Numbered from the stretch's first letter, positions 16,374-28,115 are shown. The stretch: 64,000 bases of DNA from Amycolatopsis arida (GCF_900115565.1 NZ_FOWW01000003.1:310001-374000); one strand, 5' to 3'. Numbers and translations: made by a program. The notes: generated by a model not told the origin, from the sequence alone.

Positions 16374-16982
16374 ATGGCGCAGCGGGACGAGGCGGACCGG
16401 CTGATACCCAAGCCCGGGTCCGCGCGGAAACCGAAGATCACCCGCGAGATGCGGGCGAACGCCAGGGCCAACCCGAACAGCTGGCTCTACGTCATCGACG
16501 AGGCCTTCGATCCCAACGGTCGCGTGCCGTCGTGGGCGGTGGTCGGCGCCTACCCGGTCAACGCCGACGGCGACATCGTCGAGGACTTCCATCCCAACGA
16601 CCGCTACCGACCCTCCCCCAAGGCGTTGGGCTTCCCGGAGCCGAACAACGACCTCGAGCGGCTGCTGCAGCTGGTCCGCACGAAGCACCGGCCGCCGGAG
16701 GACCTGCCCCGGGTCATCCTCGACGCCACGCTGTTCGTCTACGCCATGTCGCCGGTGCAGCGCACGGTCATCGGCTTCCACGACACCGAGGGCCGGGTGC
16801 TCGTGCCGGCCTACACCTCGAAGTCGCTGGTGCCCAAGGACTGGCCGCACGCCCGAGCCGTGCTCGGCCGGGACCTGGTCGAGCTGCTCGCCGGGCACCC
16901 GGTGGCGGTCAACCCACACGACATCGTGACGGCGGTGGTCCCGGCGGAGCACCTGGTCCGCGCGCTCGCCGAGGAGCGCTGA
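16374..16982 (+). CDS. Type VII secretion-associated protein (SseB-like)
   Basis: 202 residues, soluble. The N-terminal half (NSWLYVIDEAFDPNGRVPSWAVVGAYPV) and the second half (VIGFHDTEGRVLVPAYTS and VNPHDIVTAVVPAEHL) resemble actinomycete proteins annotated as type VII secretion-associated, with SseB-like repeats. Start at ATG 16374 after GGGGACC; GTG 16362 would add four residues. It is not beside secretion genes here; the closest type VII substrates are 30 kb away. Function unproven. Confidence 0.7.
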   Translation: MAQRDEADRLIPKPGSARKPKITREMRANARANPNSWLYVIDEAFDPNGRVPSWAVVGAYPVNADGDIVEDFHPNDRYRPSPKALGFPEPNNDLERLLQLVRTKHRPPEDLPRVILDATLFVYAMSPVQRTVIGFHDTEGRVLVPAYTSKSLVPKDWPHARAVLGRDLVELLAGHPVAVNPHDIVTAVVPAEHLVRALAEER

Positions 16983-17091
16983 CCTCGCCCATCCCCCACT
17001 CGGCCGGGTGACACCCGCTCGCGAACCCCGTCCTGGCCAGGCATCGTGTGACGCCTGAGGAGGATGTGGTACGGGAGTGGGGAGTCAGTTG

Positions 17092-17928
17092 ATGACCGCC
17101 GTGAAGAGGCTGTTGCGTAGCACCCGAACCGCCGTCGCCGTGGCCGCCTCGACCACGCTGCTCGGCGCCGCCGCCGGCCTCGGCGCCGGCACGGCCGCGG
17201 CGGAGCCCGACCCGCGCTACGCCGGCGCCGAGCAGCGCCATGCCGGCTCGCAGATCGCCCGGCACGAGGGTGTGCACGGCCCGCCGCGGTACGCCATGCC
17301 CGGGCAGACGCTCGGCCACGACGTCAGCGGGTGGCAGGGCGACGTCGACTGGCCGGCGGCCGTGGGAGCGGGCGCGAAGTTCGTCTACATCAAGGCGACC
17401 GAGGGCACCGGGTTCGTCAGCAAGCGGTTCGCCCAGCAGTACGACGGTTCGTTCGCCGAGGGGATGATCCGCGGCGCCTACCACTTCGGTCGCCCCGACA
17501 TCTCCGGTGGCGCCGAGCAGGCGCGCTACTTCGTCGACCACGGCGGCGGGTGGTCGGCCGACGGTCGCACGCTGCCCGGCGCGCTGGACATGGAGTACAA
17601 CCCGTACGGCGAGGCCTGCTACGGCAAGGACCCGGGGGCCATGGTCGGCTGGATCCGGGACTTCTCCGACACCTACCACGCCCGCACCGGCCGGCATCCG
17701 ACGATCTACACCAGCACGAGCTGGTGGCGGAAGTGCACCGGCGACAGCGCGGAGTTCGGCGCGACCAATCCGCTGTGGCTGGCCAGGTACGCCCCGGAGA
17801 TCGGGCCGCTGCCGGCCGGCTGGCCGACGCACACCATCTGGCAGTTCGCCGACCGTGGCGCGCTGCCCGGCGACCAGAACTACTTCAACGGCGCCCATGA
17901 GCGGCTGGCCGCGCTGGCGCAGGGGTGA
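17092..17928 (+). CDS. Secreted GH25 lysozyme (1)
   Basis: 278 residues. A signal peptide (basic start, hydrophobic core about 15-33, cleavage near AAAEP) leads to a GH25 muramidase domain: GHDVSGWQGDVDWPA carries the first catalytic Asp, followed by FVYIKATEGTGFVSKRF and the DMEYNPYG motif with the catalytic Asp/Glu pair, and IYTSTSWW. It should cleave the muramic acid-glucosamine bond of peptidoglycan outside the cell. ATG at 17092 has GGGGAG 7 bases upstream. Paralogous to the next gene, probably a tandem duplication. Confidence 0.93.
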   Translation: MTAVKRLLRSTRTAVAVAASTTLLGAAAGLGAGTAAAEPDPRYAGAEQRHAGSQIARHEGVHGPPRYAMPGQTLGHDVSGWQGDVDWPAAVGAGAKFVYIKATEGTGFVSKRFAQQYDGSFAEGMIRGAYHFGRPDISGGAEQARYFVDHGGGWSADGRTLPGALDMEYNPYGEACYGKDPGAMVGWIRDFSDTYHARTGRHPTIYTSTSWWRKCTGDSAEFGATNPLWLARYAPEIGPLPAGWPTHTIWQFADRGALPGDQNYFNGAHERLAALAQG

Positions 17929-17947
17929 ACCTCGACCCCCCTTTTTT

Positions 17948-18108
17948 CGATCTTGTTGTCAAGGGGACACACCGGTGAATCACCCACTCCTAAAGGATCT
18001 TTCACGCCAACTAGTGACAAAAGCCACTTTTGTCCCTCACAATCGGAGCTCGGACGGCTACCTGCCGTAGGCCGTCCACGCGAGGGTAAAGAGTGCTGAA
18101 GGGAATCC
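17948..18108 (+). promoter_or_regulatory. Probable c-di-AMP riboswitch (ydaO/yuaA type)
   Basis: The leader of the second lysozyme gene contains GGGGACACACCGGTGAATC (17956-17974), matching the conserved 5' block of ydaO riboswitches, a variable stem (GACAAAAG/CTTTTGTC, 18016-18034), and a 3' block GACGGCTACCTGCCGTAGGC (18052-18071) resembling the conserved AGCTAACCTCGTAGGC. In actinomycetes such switches control secreted cell-wall hydrolases, which fits the gene behind it. Boundaries are approximate. Confidence 0.72.
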
Positions 18109-18113
18109 CTGCC

Positions 18114-18980
18114 ATGTCCGCTTCACGAAGAAGAGGCCGTCGCCTGCTCGGCGCCGTCACGGCCGTGTCGGCCAGCGTGCTCCTGCTCGGCTCGCTGGCG
18201 CCGGCCACCGCGTCCCCACCCACCATCGACGGCATGACCGTGGACGAGTACGTCCGCGCGTACGACCACCCGATCGGCTCGCAGATCAAGCGGGTCGAGG
18301 GTGACCACTCCACCCCGGAGAGCAAGGCCGCGGCCATCCAGGGGGACGACGTCAACGTGCAGGCCAGCGTCCCGGGCATCGACGTGAGCGGCTGGCAGAA
18401 GAACGTCGACTGGCAGTACTGGTGGAACCAGGGCAAGCGGTTCGCCTACGTCAAGGCGACCGAGGGCACCGGGTACAAGAACCCATACTTCACCCAGCAG
18501 TACAACGGCTCCTACAACATCGGAATGATCCGCGGCTCGTACCACTTCGCGCTGCCGGACCGGTCGTCGGGCGCGGTACAAGCCAACTACTTCGTGAACA
18601 ACGGCGGCGGGTGGTCGCGGGACGGCAAGACCCTTCCCGGCGCGCTGGACATGGAGTACAACCCGTACGGCTCGACCTGCTACGGCAAGAGCCAGGCGGC
18701 CATGGGCGCGTGGATCCGGGACTTCCACGACACCTACCACGCCCGCACCGGACGGTGGCCGGTGATCTACACGTCCACCAGTTGGTGGAACCAGTGCGTG
18801 GGCACCTCGCAGAACTTCGGCGGCACGGTGCCGCTGTGGGTCGCGCGGTACAGCTCCTCGGTGGGGTCGCTGCCCTACGGCTGGGGCTTCTACACCTTCT
18901 GGCAGTACACGTCGTCGCCGATCGACCAGAACACCTTCAACGGCGCGTACGACCGGCTGAAGGTGCTGGCCACCGGCTGA
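18114..18980 (+). CDS. Secreted GH25 lysozyme (2), riboswitch-controlled
   Basis: 288 residues. Signal peptide (SRRRGRRLLGA, hydrophobic core to about 32, cleavage near ATASP), a 50-residue linker, then the GH25 domain: GIDVSGWQKNVDWQYW, FAYVKATEGTGYKNP, ALDMEYNPYG and IYTSTSWWNQC with the catalytic acids conserved. Close to the upstream lysozyme in the catalytic core but different in the N-terminal region. ATG 18114 was chosen; a GTG at 18093 with GAGGG upstream is also possible. The preceding c-di-AMP riboswitch suggests control by envelope/osmotic signalling. A strong terminator follows. Confidence 0.93.
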   Translation: MSASRRRGRRLLGAVTAVSASVLLLGSLAPATASPPTIDGMTVDEYVRAYDHPIGSQIKRVEGDHSTPESKAAAIQGDDVNVQASVPGIDVSGWQKNVDWQYWWNQGKRFAYVKATEGTGYKNPYFTQQYNGSYNIGMIRGSYHFALPDRSSGAVQANYFVNNGGGWSRDGKTLPGALDMEYNPYGSTCYGKSQAAMGAWIRDFHDTYHARTGRWPVIYTSTSWWNQCVGTSQNFGGTVPLWVARYSSSVGSLPYGWGFYTFWQYTSSPIDQNTFNGAYDRLKVLATG

Positions 18981-18992
18981 GCCCCGAGTGAG

Positions 18993-19028
18993 GTGGCTCT
19001 CGCCCGAACCCCATCGGGCGAGAGCCAC
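18993..19028 (+). terminator. Rho-independent terminator after the lysozyme genes
   Basis: Perfect 14-bp stem (GTGGCTCTCGCCCG, 8-base loop, complement) followed by TTTCG, starting 13 bp after the lysozyme stop. Confidence 0.9.
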
Positions 19029-19143
19029 TTTCGTGTGTCCCCGCCGACCCGGCACAATGCCGCCACCGGCAACGCGCGGGGAGGAACCGTTGCCTCCGTG
19101 CCCGCGTCGCAACGCTGGAGCGCGAGCTTATGGAGGAACGGTC

Positions 19144-20151
19144 ATGACCTACCCACCCCAGCCCCCGTACGGTCAGCAGCCCGACCCGTACGGGCAGGGC
19201 GGCTACCCGCAGTCCGGCGGTGTCCCACAGCAGGATCCGCAGGCCGGCGGCTACGGCCAGCAGTACACGCAGCCGTACGGCCAGCAGGGGTACGGGCAGC
19301 AGGGGTACGGCGGGTACGGTCAGTACGGCGGCTACCCACAGCCCGGCCAGTACGGCCCCGGTGGCGAGCCGCCGAAGAAGGGCAGGGCCGGGCTGTGGAT
19401 CGCGCTGTCCGCGGTGGGCGTGGTGCTGGTCGCGTTCGCGGTGACGGCGTTCGTCGCGCCCGGGTTCCTGCTGAGCGACGATGAGGGCAAGGACGGTGGC
19501 CCGCAGCAGGTCGCGCAGCAGATCATCGACGGGATCAACGCCAAGGACAAGGCGGCGTTGAACGCGCTCAAGTGCGGCAACGCCGACCGGGACGTCGACC
19601 AGGCGATCCAGAACATCGGCGCGACCAGCGACGCGCGGCTCGGCGAGGTCAAGCAGGTGTCGGACACCTCGGCGACCGCCAATCTGGACATCACCATCGC
19701 CGGCTCGCCCACCCAGGTGGTTGGCGAGCTCAGGAGCGCCGACAGCAAGTGGTGCTGGCAGAACTGGACCACCGCCGGTGGGAACGCACCGGCGCCGACC
19801 ACGAAGTCCTCGACGCCGGGGTCGTCCCGGACGTCGATGCCGTCCATGCCGAGCGGCGACACCAGCGACGCGAAGGCCGCGTTCGAGAAGTGGGCCGAGG
19901 CGATCAACAACGGCTCGAAGTCCGACGCCATGGCCACCATCTGCGCCGACGACCGATCGCTGAACGAGAGCGACGTCGACGACCTGATCTCGAAGTCGGC
20001 GAAGGTCCAGATCACCGAGGTGAGCGGCAGCAGGATGATCGCGACGGCCACGCTGTCCGGTGAGGCGGGCGGCGAGTCGATCACCGGCACCCTCATGGGG
20101 GACGACATCGACGGCGAAGGTTTCTGCATCGGTGTCGTGATCGCGTTCTGA
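19144..20151 (+). CDS. PYGQ-rich single-pass membrane protein with extracellular domains
   Basis: 335 residues. The first 75 are a cytoplasmic low-complexity tail of Tyr-Gly-Gln-Pro repeats (such as YGQQGYGQQGYGGYGQYGGY), then one membrane helix (about 83-106), then an outside part with two similar alpha+beta modules of about 95 residues (QQIIDGINAKDKAALNALKC and AFEKWAEAINNGSKSDAMATIC) joined by a Ser/Thr/Pro linker. The modules resemble DUF4878/NTF2-like lipoprotein folds. GGAGGAACGGTC precedes the ATG. The upstream DNA has a GGCAACG/CGTTGCC inverted repeat at about 19067-19093. Function unknown. Confidence 0.8.
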   Translation: MTYPPQPPYGQQPDPYGQGGYPQSGGVPQQDPQAGGYGQQYTQPYGQQGYGQQGYGGYGQYGGYPQPGQYGPGGEPPKKGRAGLWIALSAVGVVLVAFAVTAFVAPGFLLSDDEGKDGGPQQVAQQIIDGINAKDKAALNALKCGNADRDVDQAIQNIGATSDARLGEVKQVSDTSATANLDITIAGSPTQVVGELRSADSKWCWQNWTTAGGNAPAPTTKSSTPGSSRTSMPSMPSGDTSDAKAAFEKWAEAINNGSKSDAMATICADDRSLNESDVDDLISKSAKVQITEVSGSRMIATATLSGEAGGESITGTLMGDDIDGEGFCIGVVIAF

Positions 20152-20153
20152 CC

Positions 20154-20262
20154 TCTGACCTGGCCGACCTGCCGGCGGTGGCCGCGATCTACGCGCACGT
20201 GCTGGAGGGCACGGTGACGTTCGAGCTGACCCCGCCGGGCGAGGCGGAGTGGGCAGCACCCG
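20154..20262 (+). pseudogene. Truncated GNAT acetyltransferase fragment
   Basis: Directly after the PYGQ gene, a plus-strand frame reads SDLADLPAVAAIYAHV then TVTFELTPPGEAEW, the N-terminal 35 residues typical of phosphinothricin-type N-acetyltransferases. The acetyl-CoA-binding part is absent: the frame enters a 21-bp repeat array at 20272 and then purL. No start or ribosome site is apparent. A decayed remnant. Confidence 0.55.
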
Positions 20263-20271
20263 TTCGCGGAG

Positions 20272-20342
20272 CGCGGACACCTGTGCACAGGCCGCGGACA
20301 CATGTGCACAGGCCGCGGACACATGTGCGCGGAGCGTGGACG
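20272..20342. repeat. Triad of 21-bp units, CGCGGACAC family, copy 1
   Basis: Units at 20272-20292, 20293-20313 and 20314-20334 plus a partial fourth that runs to the purL stop (20343). Core CGCGGACACNTGTGCACAG. The same family forms a triad at 29841-29903, again ending at a minus-strand stop. Located between the GNAT remnant and purL. Confidence 0.85.
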
Positions 20343-22643
<2,301 letters not shown>

Positions 22644-22749
22644 AGGTCAAGGGTAAGGGAGGGCGTCCGGCGCCTTCGGCGCAGGTAGAGGACCTGGCGC
22701 GGGAAAATCGTTCGCCCGGCCCAACCGGAGAAGAATACTTTTACCGCTC

Positions 22750-24390
22750 GTGACCTCCAAGCCCTACCCGGCCCCGGAACCGCGCCTGGCCGAGCCGATC
22801 ACCCCGGCGCGCTTCCTGTTGGCCCTGCTCCGGGCGCGGCCGTGGCTGCTGGTCGGCGCCGCGGTGATGGGCGTGTCGTGGCTGGTCCCGGGGGCGCTGC
22901 TGCCGCTGGTGGTCGGCACCGCGGTGGACCTCGGCATCGCCGGCGGCGACCGCGGCACGCTGCTCGCGCTGGCCGGGCTGGTCGTGGCGCTCGGCGTCGC
23001 GCAGGCGTTCTTCGGCGGCCTGCTCGAGTTCCTCGGGCACGGCATGTGGATGCACGGCGCCGCCGGCACCCAGCGGCTGGTCGCGCGGAAGGTCACCCGG
23101 CTCGGTGCGGCGCTGCGCGAGCAGGCCCGCACCGGTGAGGTGATGGCGATCTCCTCGTCCGACATCAACCACGTCGGCAACGCCTTCGAGATCGCCGGCC
23201 GGCTGCTCGGCTCGGTGGTGGCGTTCCTGGTGGTCGGCGGGGCGCTGCTGACCATCTCGCCACTGCTCGCCGGCATCGCCGTCGCCGGCGTCCCGCTGGC
23301 CGTGCTGGGCATGGGCCCGCTGGTGCGGCTGCTGCACCGGAGGCGGGAGGTCCAGCGCGAGGAGCTGTCCGAGGTGAACTCGCTGGGCGCGGACATCGTG
23401 TCCGGCCTGCGGGTGCTCCGCGGGATCGGCGGCGAGCGGCGGTTCCTCGACCGGTTCCGCGCGGCCAGCCAGCGGGCCCGCCACGCCGGGGTGGAGGTGT
23501 CCCGCAGCGAGTCCTGGCTGGCCGGCGCCGAGGTGCTGCTGCCGGGACTGGTGACCGTGGCGATCACCTGGCTCGGCGCGCGGCTGGCGCTGGCCGGCAC
23601 GATCAGCGTCGGCGAGCTGGTGACGTTCTACGGCGCCTCGGCGTTCCTGGTCATCCCGGTGACCACGGTGACCGAGGCCGCGTCGGCCATCACCAGCTCG
23701 TTCGTCGCGGCCACGAAGGCGACCAAGGTGCTGCGGATGCGGCCGGGGCTGGCCGAGCCGGAGCGGCCGGTGCCGCTGCCGCAGGGTCCGCTGGAGCTGC
23801 ACGACACGACCACCGGCATCACCGCGGTGGCCGGCAAGCTCACCGTCGTGGACCTGCCGGGCGCCGCCGCCGAGGCGCTGGCCGAACGGCTGGCCCGGTT
23901 CACCGACCCCGAGCCCGGCCAGCCGGTGCTGGTGTCCGGCGTGCCGGCCGACCGGGTGGCGCTGGCCGAGCTGCGCGAGCGCGTGGTGTACGCGCACAAC
24001 CAGGACGTGTGGTTCTCCGGCGTGCTGCGGGAGCAGCTCACCCCGCCACGGGAGTCCGGAGTGGACATCGAGGCGGCGCTCACCGCGGCCGACGCCGACG
24101 ACATCGTCGCGGCGCTGCCGAACGGGCTGGACGAGCTGATCGGCGAGCGTGGCCGCGAGGTGTCCGGCGGGCAGCGCCAGCGGCTGAATCTGGCCCGCGC
24201 GCTGGCACTGGACGCCGACGTGCTGCTGCTCGACGAGCCGACCTCGGCCGTCGACGCGCACACCGAGGCCAGGATCACCGAGCGCGTCGCGACGCTGCGC
24301 ACGGGGAGGACGACCGTCGTGTTCAGCCAGAGTCCGCTGTGGGCCGCGGTCGCGGACGAGACCGTGCGGGAGGTGCCGTCGTGCAGGTGA
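22750..24390 (+). CDS. ABC exporter half-transporter with degenerate Walker A
   Basis: 546 residues: six-helix membrane domain (about 25-310) and a nucleotide-binding domain (about 340-546). The signature [15 protein letters not shown] and Walker [13 protein letters not shown] are intact. Walker A is not recognisable: at the expected place the protein reads [13 protein letters not shown], without the GxxGxGKS loop or its Lys. It can therefore lend a signature motif but not bind ATP normally. The GTG at 22750 is 106 bp from the divergent purL start. The partner gene overlaps the end by 10 bp and has the complementary defect. Confidence 0.92.
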   Translation: MTSKPYPAPEPRLAEPITPARFLLALLRARPWLLVGAAVMGVSWLVPGALLPLVVGTAVDLGIAGGDRGTLLALAGLVVALGVAQAFFGGLLEFLGHGMWMHGAAGTQRLVARKVTRLGAALREQARTGEVMAISSSDINHVGNAFEIAGRLLGSVVAFLVVGGALLTISPLLAGIAVAGVPLAVLGMGPLVRLLHRRREVQREELSEVNSLGADIVSGLRVLRGIGGERRFLDRFRAASQRARHAGVEVSRSESWLAGAEVLLPGLVTVAITWLGARLALAGTISVGELVTFYGASAFLVIPVTTVTEAASAITSSFVAATKATKVLRMRPGLAEPERPVPLPQGPLELHDTTTGITAVAGKLTVVDLPGAAAEALAERLARFTDPEPGQPVLVSGVPADRVALAELRERVVYAHNQDVWFSGVLREQLTPPRESGVDIEAALTAADADDIVAALPNGLDELIGERGREVSGGQRQRLNLARALALDADVLLLDEPTSAVDAHTEARITERVATLRTGRTTVVFSQSPLWAAVADETVREVPSCR

Positions 24391-26195
24391 GGCTGCCGCT
24401 GGCCACCGCCGCGCAGGCTCGCGCGTGGGGCCGGCGCACGCTGCGCGCCGACCGGCGCGACTTCGTCTGGGTGGTCGGCCTGTTCGTGCTCGGCACCGTG
24501 GCCGGGCTGGCCGGGCCGCAGATCCTCGGCCTGCTGGTGGACCGGGTGGCCACCGGGTCGGGCCCGTTCGGCGTCGACGCGCTGGCCGCGGCGTTCGTGG
24601 TGATCCTGGTGGTGCAGGCCGTGTTGGAGCGGCAGGCGTGGCTGCGCACCGGGATGCTCGGCGAGAAGGTGCTCGCCAGGACGCGCGAGCAGTTCGTCGG
24701 CGAGGCGCTGCGGCTGCCGCTGGGCACCGTGGAGGCGGCCGGCACCGGTGACCTGCTCAGCCGGGCCACCTCGGACGTCGACCGGATCGACCACGCGGTG
24801 CGCCATGCCGTGCCCGAGATCCTGGCCGCGCTGGTCACCGTGCTGCTCACGGTGACCGCGATGCTGCTCACCTCCCCGCTGCTGGCGCTGGGCCTGCTGG
24901 TCTCGGTGCCGGTGCTGTACTTCCCGACCCGGTGGTTCTGGCGCCGGGTGCCGAAGACGATCGAGCGGATGCTGGACAGCTGGGCGCGGGTGCAGTCCCG
25001 GTTCCACGAGACCGTGGAGGGCGCGCGCACGGTCGAGGCGCTCGGGCTCACCCGGCGGCGGCTGGCCGAGGGCGAGGAGACGCTGCAGGAGGCGGTGCGC
25101 GGCGAGCGCGGGCTGCGCCGGCTGCAGGTGCTGTGGGCGCCGTGGCTGGAGCTGTCGCACGCCCTTCCGGTGGCGGCGATGCTGCTGCTCGGCGGCTGGG
25201 CGTGCAGCCAGGGCGAGGTCGAGCTGGGCACGGTGACCACCATGGTGCTCTACGCGCAGCTGCTGGCCGAGCCACTGGACGAGCTGCTGTGGTGGGTCGA
25301 GGACCTGCAGGTGTCGGGGACGGCGCTGCGCCGGGTGCTCGGCGTGCGCGCCGCGCCGCGACCCGTGGCGGCCACAAGGCCGGTCGACGCCGGCGCGCCG
25401 CTGGTGGTGCGGAACGCGCACTTCGCGTACTCACCGGGCCGCGAGGTGCTGCACGGCATCGACCTGACCGTCGCGCGCGGCGAGCGGCTGGCGATCGTCG
25501 GGCCCTCCGGTGCCGGCAAGTCGACCCTCGGTCGGCTGCTGGCCGGCGTCGCCGCGCCGACGTCGGGATCGGTCACCATCGGCGGCGCCGAGGTGTCCGA
25601 GCTGCCGGACGACGTGTTGCGGGGCGAGGTGCTGCTGCTCACCCAGGAGCACCACGTGTTCGCCGGGACGCTGCGGGACAACCTGATCCTGCCCACGGGC
25701 ACGGGAGACACGGCGGCGCGCACCGCCTCCGTGGGGGGCGGCGGCCTGGTGACGGGTGAGCGAGGCGACGAGGAGCTGCTCGACGCGCTGGCCGCGGTCG
25801 GCGCGGCCGACTGGGCGCGGGCGCTGCCGGACGGGCTGGACACCACGCTCGGCGCCGGCGCGACCGCCGTGCCGGCGGCGGTGGCCCAGCAGCTCGCGTT
25901 GGCCCGCGTGGTGCTGGCCGACCCGCACACCCTGGTGCTGGACGAGGCCACGTCCCTGCTGGACACCGGGTCGGCGCGGGCGCTGGAACGGTCGCTGAGC
26001 CGGGTGCTCGCCGGGCGCACGGTGATCGCGATCGCGCACCGGCTGCACACCGCGGCCGCCGCCGACCGGGTCGTCGTGATGGAGGACGGCCGGATCACCG
26101 AGCTGGGCGGCCACACCGAGTTGCTGGCCGCCGGCGGCTCGTACGCGAGGCTGGTCTTGGCCGCCGGCGCGGACGGCACCCCGGCCCGCGGCTGA
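24381..26195 (+). CDS. ABC exporter half-transporter with degenerate signature motif
   Basis: 604 residues: six-helix membrane domain (about 25-310), then an ATPase domain with intact Walker A ([11 protein letters not shown]), Q-loop (LLTQEHHVF), Walker B ([12 protein letters not shown]) and H-loop (AIAHRL). The ABC signature is replaced by [15 protein letters not shown], lacking LSGGQ. With the preceding subunit it would form a heterodimer with one good and one fully dead ATP site. GTG at 24381 overlaps the upstream gene by 10 bp. A 25-residue Gly/Thr-rich insertion (about 440-465) sits before the signature region. Substrate unknown. Confidence 0.92.
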   Translation: MQVRLPLATAAQARAWGRRTLRADRRDFVWVVGLFVLGTVAGLAGPQILGLLVDRVATGSGPFGVDALAAAFVVILVVQAVLERQAWLRTGMLGEKVLARTREQFVGEALRLPLGTVEAAGTGDLLSRATSDVDRIDHAVRHAVPEILAALVTVLLTVTAMLLTSPLLALGLLVSVPVLYFPTRWFWRRVPKTIERMLDSWARVQSRFHETVEGARTVEALGLTRRRLAEGEETLQEAVRGERGLRRLQVLWAPWLELSHALPVAAMLLLGGWACSQGEVELGTVTTMVLYAQLLAEPLDELLWWVEDLQVSGTALRRVLGVRAAPRPVAATRPVDAGAPLVVRNAHFAYSPGREVLHGIDLTVARGERLAIVGPSGAGKSTLGRLLAGVAAPTSGSVTIGGAEVSELPDDVLRGEVLLLTQEHHVFAGTLRDNLILPTGTGDTAARTASVGGGGLVTGERGDEELLDALAAVGAADWARALPDGLDTTLGAGATAVPAAVAQQLALARVVLADPHTLVLDEATSLLDTGSARALERSLSRVLAGRTVIAIAHRLHTAAAADRVVVMEDGRITELGGHTELLAAGGSYARLVLAAGADGTPARG

Positions 26196-26207
26196 GCCCG
26201 CACCGGC

Positions 26208-26398
26208 GTGACCGACGTCGCGGCCGTGGTGGTCCCCGGGGACACCGAACGCGACCTGCGGGCCGGCGGCAACGCCGGCGCCGGCATGTGGTCGGCGTGC
26301 TCACCGGCGGCCATGGCATCGCCGAGCTCGGCCGGGTGCCGCACACCCACCTGCTGCCCGGGGTGGCCGAAGCTGCCCCCGCTGCTCGGTTTGCCGGC
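26208..26398 (+). pseudogene. Frameshifted remnant of a HAD-family phosphatase
   Basis: From 26208 a frame reads DVAAVVVPGDTERDLRAGGNAGAG, the GDTxxD motif IV of HAD phosphatases; the continuation, VGVLTGGHGIAELGRVPHTHLLPG, is in another frame from 26288. The two together give the C-terminal third of a HAD hydrolase split by a frameshift, with the N-terminal two thirds missing. It fills the convergent gap between the ABC operon and purQ. Confidence 0.6.
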
Positions 26399-27082
26399 TC
26401 AGGCCGGGGTGGCCAGCGGCGACAGCGCGTCGAGCACGGAGTAGAACAGGCCGAGCCCGTCGTCGGAGGGTCCGGTGAGCGCGTCGATGGCGTGCTCGGG
26501 GTGCGGCATCAGGCCCACGACGCGCCCGTTCGCGCTGCGGATGCCGGCGATGTCGTTGCGCGAGCCGTTCGGGTTGCCGTCCACGTAGCGGAACACCACC
26601 CTGCCCTCGCCCTCGAGCAGGTCGAGGGTGGCCTGGTCGGCGACGTAGCAACCGTCGATGTTCTTGACCGGGACGAGGATCTCCGCGCCCTCGTCGAACC
26701 GGGTGCTCCACGCCGTGCGGTTGTTCTCCACCCGCAGCCACTGGTCCCGGCAGACGAAGTGCAGCCCCTCGTTGCGGACCAGCGCGCCGGGCAGCAGGCC
26801 GGCCTCGCAGAGGATCTGGAAGCCGTTGCAGATGCCCAGCACCGGCATGCCCCTGCCGGCGGCCTCGACCACCGACGTCATCACCGGGGCGAACCGGGCG
26901 ATCGCGCCGCAGCGCAGGTAGTCGCCGTAGGAGAAGCCGCCGGGGACGACCACCGCGTCGACGCCCTCGAGGTCGGGATCGGCGTGCCACAACGACACCG
27001 GCTCGGCGTCGGCGTAGCGGACCGCGCGGGCGGCGTCGACGTCGTCGAGGGTGCCGGGGAAGGTGATGACGCCGATCCTCAT
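26399..27082 (-). CDS. purQ: Phosphoribosylformylglycinamidine synthase, glutaminase subunit
   Basis: 227-residue class I glutamine amidotransferase. It starts [19 protein letters not shown]; the oxyanion loop [17 protein letters not shown] lies near 47-63, the nucleophile in [13 protein letters not shown] (Cys near residue 89) and the His/Glu pair in LMPHPEHA near 200. It supplies ammonia to PurL. The ATG overlaps the purS stop by 4 bp (ATGA), giving coupled translation with its structural partner. Confidence 0.97.
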   Translation of the reverse strand: MRIGVITFPGTLDDVDAARAVRYADAEPVSLWHADPDLEGVDAVVVPGGFSYGDYLRCGAIARFAPVMTSVVEAAGRGMPVLGICNGFQILCEAGLLPGALVRNEGLHFVCRDQWLRVENNRTAWSTRFDEGAEILVPVKNIDGCYVADQATLDLLEGEGRVVFRYVDGNPNGSRNDIAGIRSANGRVVGLMPHPEHAIDALTGPSDDGLGLFYSVLDALSPLATPA

Positions 27083-27318
27083 CGGTCCAGCCTCCGCACG
27101 GTCCAGTCCTCGATCACCGGGTTGGCCAGCAGGCCCTCGGCGATCTTGGCGAGCGTCTCGTCGTCGACGGAGTCGTCGACCTCGAGCTCGAAGCGCTTGC
27201 CCTGGCGGACCTGGGTCACCCCGGAGAAGCCCAGGCGGGGCAGCGCGCCGGCGACGGCCTGGCCTTGCGGGTCCAGGATCTCCGGCTTGGGCATGACGTC
27301 GACGACGACTCGGGCCAC
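27079..27318 (-). CDS. purS: Phosphoribosylformylglycinamidine synthase, PurS subunit
   Basis: 79 residues, the small bridging subunit that docks PurQ to PurL. Family features: [20 protein letters not shown] at the start, [17 protein letters not shown] in the middle and NPVIEDWTV near the end. GTG start at 27318; the stop overlaps the purQ ATG. First gene of the purSQ unit; its promoter should lie in 27319-27380. Confidence 0.96.
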   Translation of the reverse strand: MARVVVDVMPKPEILDPQGQAVAGALPRLGFSGVTQVRQGKRFELEVDDSVDDETLAKIAEGLLANPVIEDWTVRRLDR

Positions 27319-27380
27319 GGCAGGGTGCTCCTCGTCCGTGCAGGTAGGCGATACCTTTCGAGGGTAACCGAGCCGGCGCT

Positions 27381-27419
27381 GGCGGGGCCGAGGAGCCCCC
27401 GACGCCCCTCGGCCCCGCC
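27381..27419 (-). terminator. Terminator hairpin after the L,D-transpeptidase gene
   Basis: A perfect 13-bp stem (GGCGGGGCCGAGG with its complement, 13-base loop) lies 38 bp past the stop of the minus-strand L,D-transpeptidase gene and separates it from purS. Confidence 0.8.
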
Positions 27420-27456
27420 GGCCGGTGTTCAGCGGACCGGTGTCACCGGACTGGTG

Positions 27457-27930
27457 TCACCGGACGACCTGGACCACCTCGCCCGGCTGCAGCTCGGCGA
27501 AGAACGTCTTCGCGGCCTCGTGCCGCAACCGCACGCAGCCGTGCGACTCCCGGCTGATGTCGCCCTCGTGGAAGGCGATGCCGTTCTTGGTGAAGAACAC
27601 GGCGTAGGGCATCGGCGCGTCGTAGGCCTTGCTCCAGTGGTCCTTGTTCTTCCAGGTCACGGCGAAGGTGCCGGGCGGGGTTCGGTAGCCGGGCTTGCCG
27701 GCCGACATCGGCACCGGCCCGTAGGTGACCTTCCCGTCGGACATCAACCAGGCGCGCTTGGCGCTGAGGTCGACGCAGGCCGCCGCCTTCGGGCCACACG
27801 GCGCCCCGGTGGTCTCCGCCGAGGCCGCCGGTGCGGCGGCGAGACCGGCCGCGGCGATCGCGACCGCGCCGGCGAGCACTCCTGCCGCCCTGCCGGTCTT
27901 CGTGCTGGTGTTGCTGCGCAGCGTCCCCAT
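27457..27930 (-). CDS. Small secreted L,D-transpeptidase (YkuD domain)
   Basis: 157 residues. Signal peptide (TSTKTGRAAG, hydrophobic core about 18-34, cleavage near ASAET), then a compact YkuD domain with the catalytic motif FHEGDISRESHGCVRL (Cys near 135). It should make 3-3 peptidoglycan cross-links or anchor proteins outside the membrane. ATG at 27930 has GGGAGG upstream; the open frame further upstream is not supported. The domain is at the short end of the family, with no LysM or Ig-like module. Divergent from the GMC oxidoreductase gene. Confidence 0.9.
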   Translation of the reverse strand: MGTLRSNTSTKTGRAAGVLAGAVAIAAAGLAAAPAASAETTGAPCGPKAAACVDLSAKRAWLMSDGKVTYGPVPMSAGKPGYRTPPGTFAVTWKNKDHWSKAYDAPMPYAVFFTKNGIAFHEGDISRESHGCVRLRHEAAKTFFAELQPGEVVQVVR

Positions 27931-28115
27931 GAGGGCCTCCCATCCGCCCGCGGGTCGCGGGCTCGTGTTCGGAGCTGCCACGTGGGTCACACCCGGAAGA
28001 CGGACGTTGACGCGGGGCCGTTGCGTGCGGCGGGGAAGTTGGGGCGATCGGGGGACAAATGGGCGTACCACTTCCCCGTAATGCCGTAATCGAGCAGGAT
28101 GGACACCGGAAGATG

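Noticed and set aside
16983-17091. A riboswitch before the first lysozyme like that before the second
   Set aside because: The conserved GGTGAATC and CGTAGGC blocks are absent from this 109-bp leader.
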